This document shows positions 6,338-6,522 of a DNA stretch of 6,522 bases, piece after piece (positions within the stretch are counted from its first letter, which is position 1; every line of letters begins with the position of its first letter). The translations under genes and the position numbers were made by a program. The stretch is from an uncultured Phascolarctobacterium sp. (lineage in GTDB: Bacteria; Bacillota; Negativicutes; Acidaminococcales; Acidaminococcaceae). Below the pieces are notes generated by a model, which was given only the letters and a program-made list of their open reading frames with translations, was not told the DNA's origin and ran no database searches. The DNA lies in NCBI GenBank assembly GCA_900553055.1, contig USBV01000092.1, positions 1 through 6,522 of the forward strand, given 5' to 3'.

Positions 6338-6522
6338 ATCGTGTGAGTACTCAATAAGCCGAGTTCTGTTCCGCAAAGCGGTGACAACCATTTATCTAGA
6401 CTTACAGTTACCTGCAAGCTCAAGCGACACAACCCGGGAGGCTCAGCGGGCCGCTTCATCCCTCCCCTATTTGGTCTTGCTCCGGATGGGGTTTACCTAG
6501 CCAGCCTGTTACCAAGCTGCTG
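6338..6522 (-). ncRNA. rnpB: RNase P RNA, type A, 3' half (runs off the right edge)
   Basis: This is the catalytic RNA of RNase P, which removes 5' leaders from precursor tRNAs such as those in this window. On the minus strand the visible 3' half shows GGTAAACCCC (6497-6488), then GGAGCAAGACCAAATAGG (ending at 6466), the conserved AGATAAATGGTTGTC (6397-6383) and ACAGAACTCGGCTTA near the 3' end (6369-6355). The order and spacing match bacterial type A RNase P RNA of the E. coli kind and not the B. subtilis type B. About 185 nt are visible, roughly half the usual 350-400. The exact 3' end is estimated from the terminator position and by comparison with E. coli. The promoter and 5' half lie beyond the window. 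Confidence 0.95.

Noticed and set aside
6290..6391. N-terminal extension of the glycosyltransferase from an ATG at 6391
   Set aside because: The extension would be encoded by the conserved 3' end of rnpB and its terminator, and the family's start motif begins only after the GTG at 6289.

Overview
This 6.5 kb window looks like ordinary chromosomal DNA from a low-to-middling GC Gram-positive-lineage bacterium (Bacillota). The evidence is the AT-rich spacers, near-consensus sigma-A promoters with 17-bp spacers, purine-rich Shine-Dalgarno sites, compact intrinsic terminators and an ancestral (type A) RNase P RNA. A Negativicutes or Clostridia member, such as a Phascolarctobacterium-like gut anaerobe, would fit the gene content, but this is an impression and not a proven assignment.

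Layout from left to right. Positions 1-242 hold no gene: there is a terminator for the gene to the right and, at the extreme left edge, what looks like the upstream half of a strong leftward promoter. A B12-binding-type radical SAM protein with a DUF4080-like C-terminal part (243-1949, minus) is divergent from an M3-family oligoendopeptidase F (2057-3883, plus), with overlapping promoter elements between them. pepF ends at a hairpin that can terminate transcription from both directions. On its far side lies a minus-strand tRNA cluster: tRNA-Pro, tRNA-Gly and tRNA-Arg under one promoter, and upstream of them tRNA-Leu with its own promoter and terminator. Further right, still on the minus strand, come a secreted NlpC/P60 cell-wall hydrolase with an N-terminal peptidoglycan-binding domain (4577-5248), a membrane-anchored family 2 glycosyltransferase of the GtrB/DPMS type (5345-6289), and the 3' half of rnpB, which runs off the right edge.

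The genes are mainly housekeeping: tRNAs and RNase P (which matures tRNA 5' ends), cytoplasmic peptide turnover, and envelope maintenance by a peptidoglycan hydrolase and a lipid-linked sugar transferase. The radical SAM protein is the only product whose reaction is unknown. I found no mobile element, CRISPR array, toxin-antitoxin pair, phage gene or defence system, and no evidence for a new multi-gene system. The points most worth a second look are regulatory: the rnpB terminator almost touching the glycosyltransferase start codon, the hairpin leader of tRNA-Leu, the overlapping divergent promoters, and the truncated A-tract promoter at the left edge.
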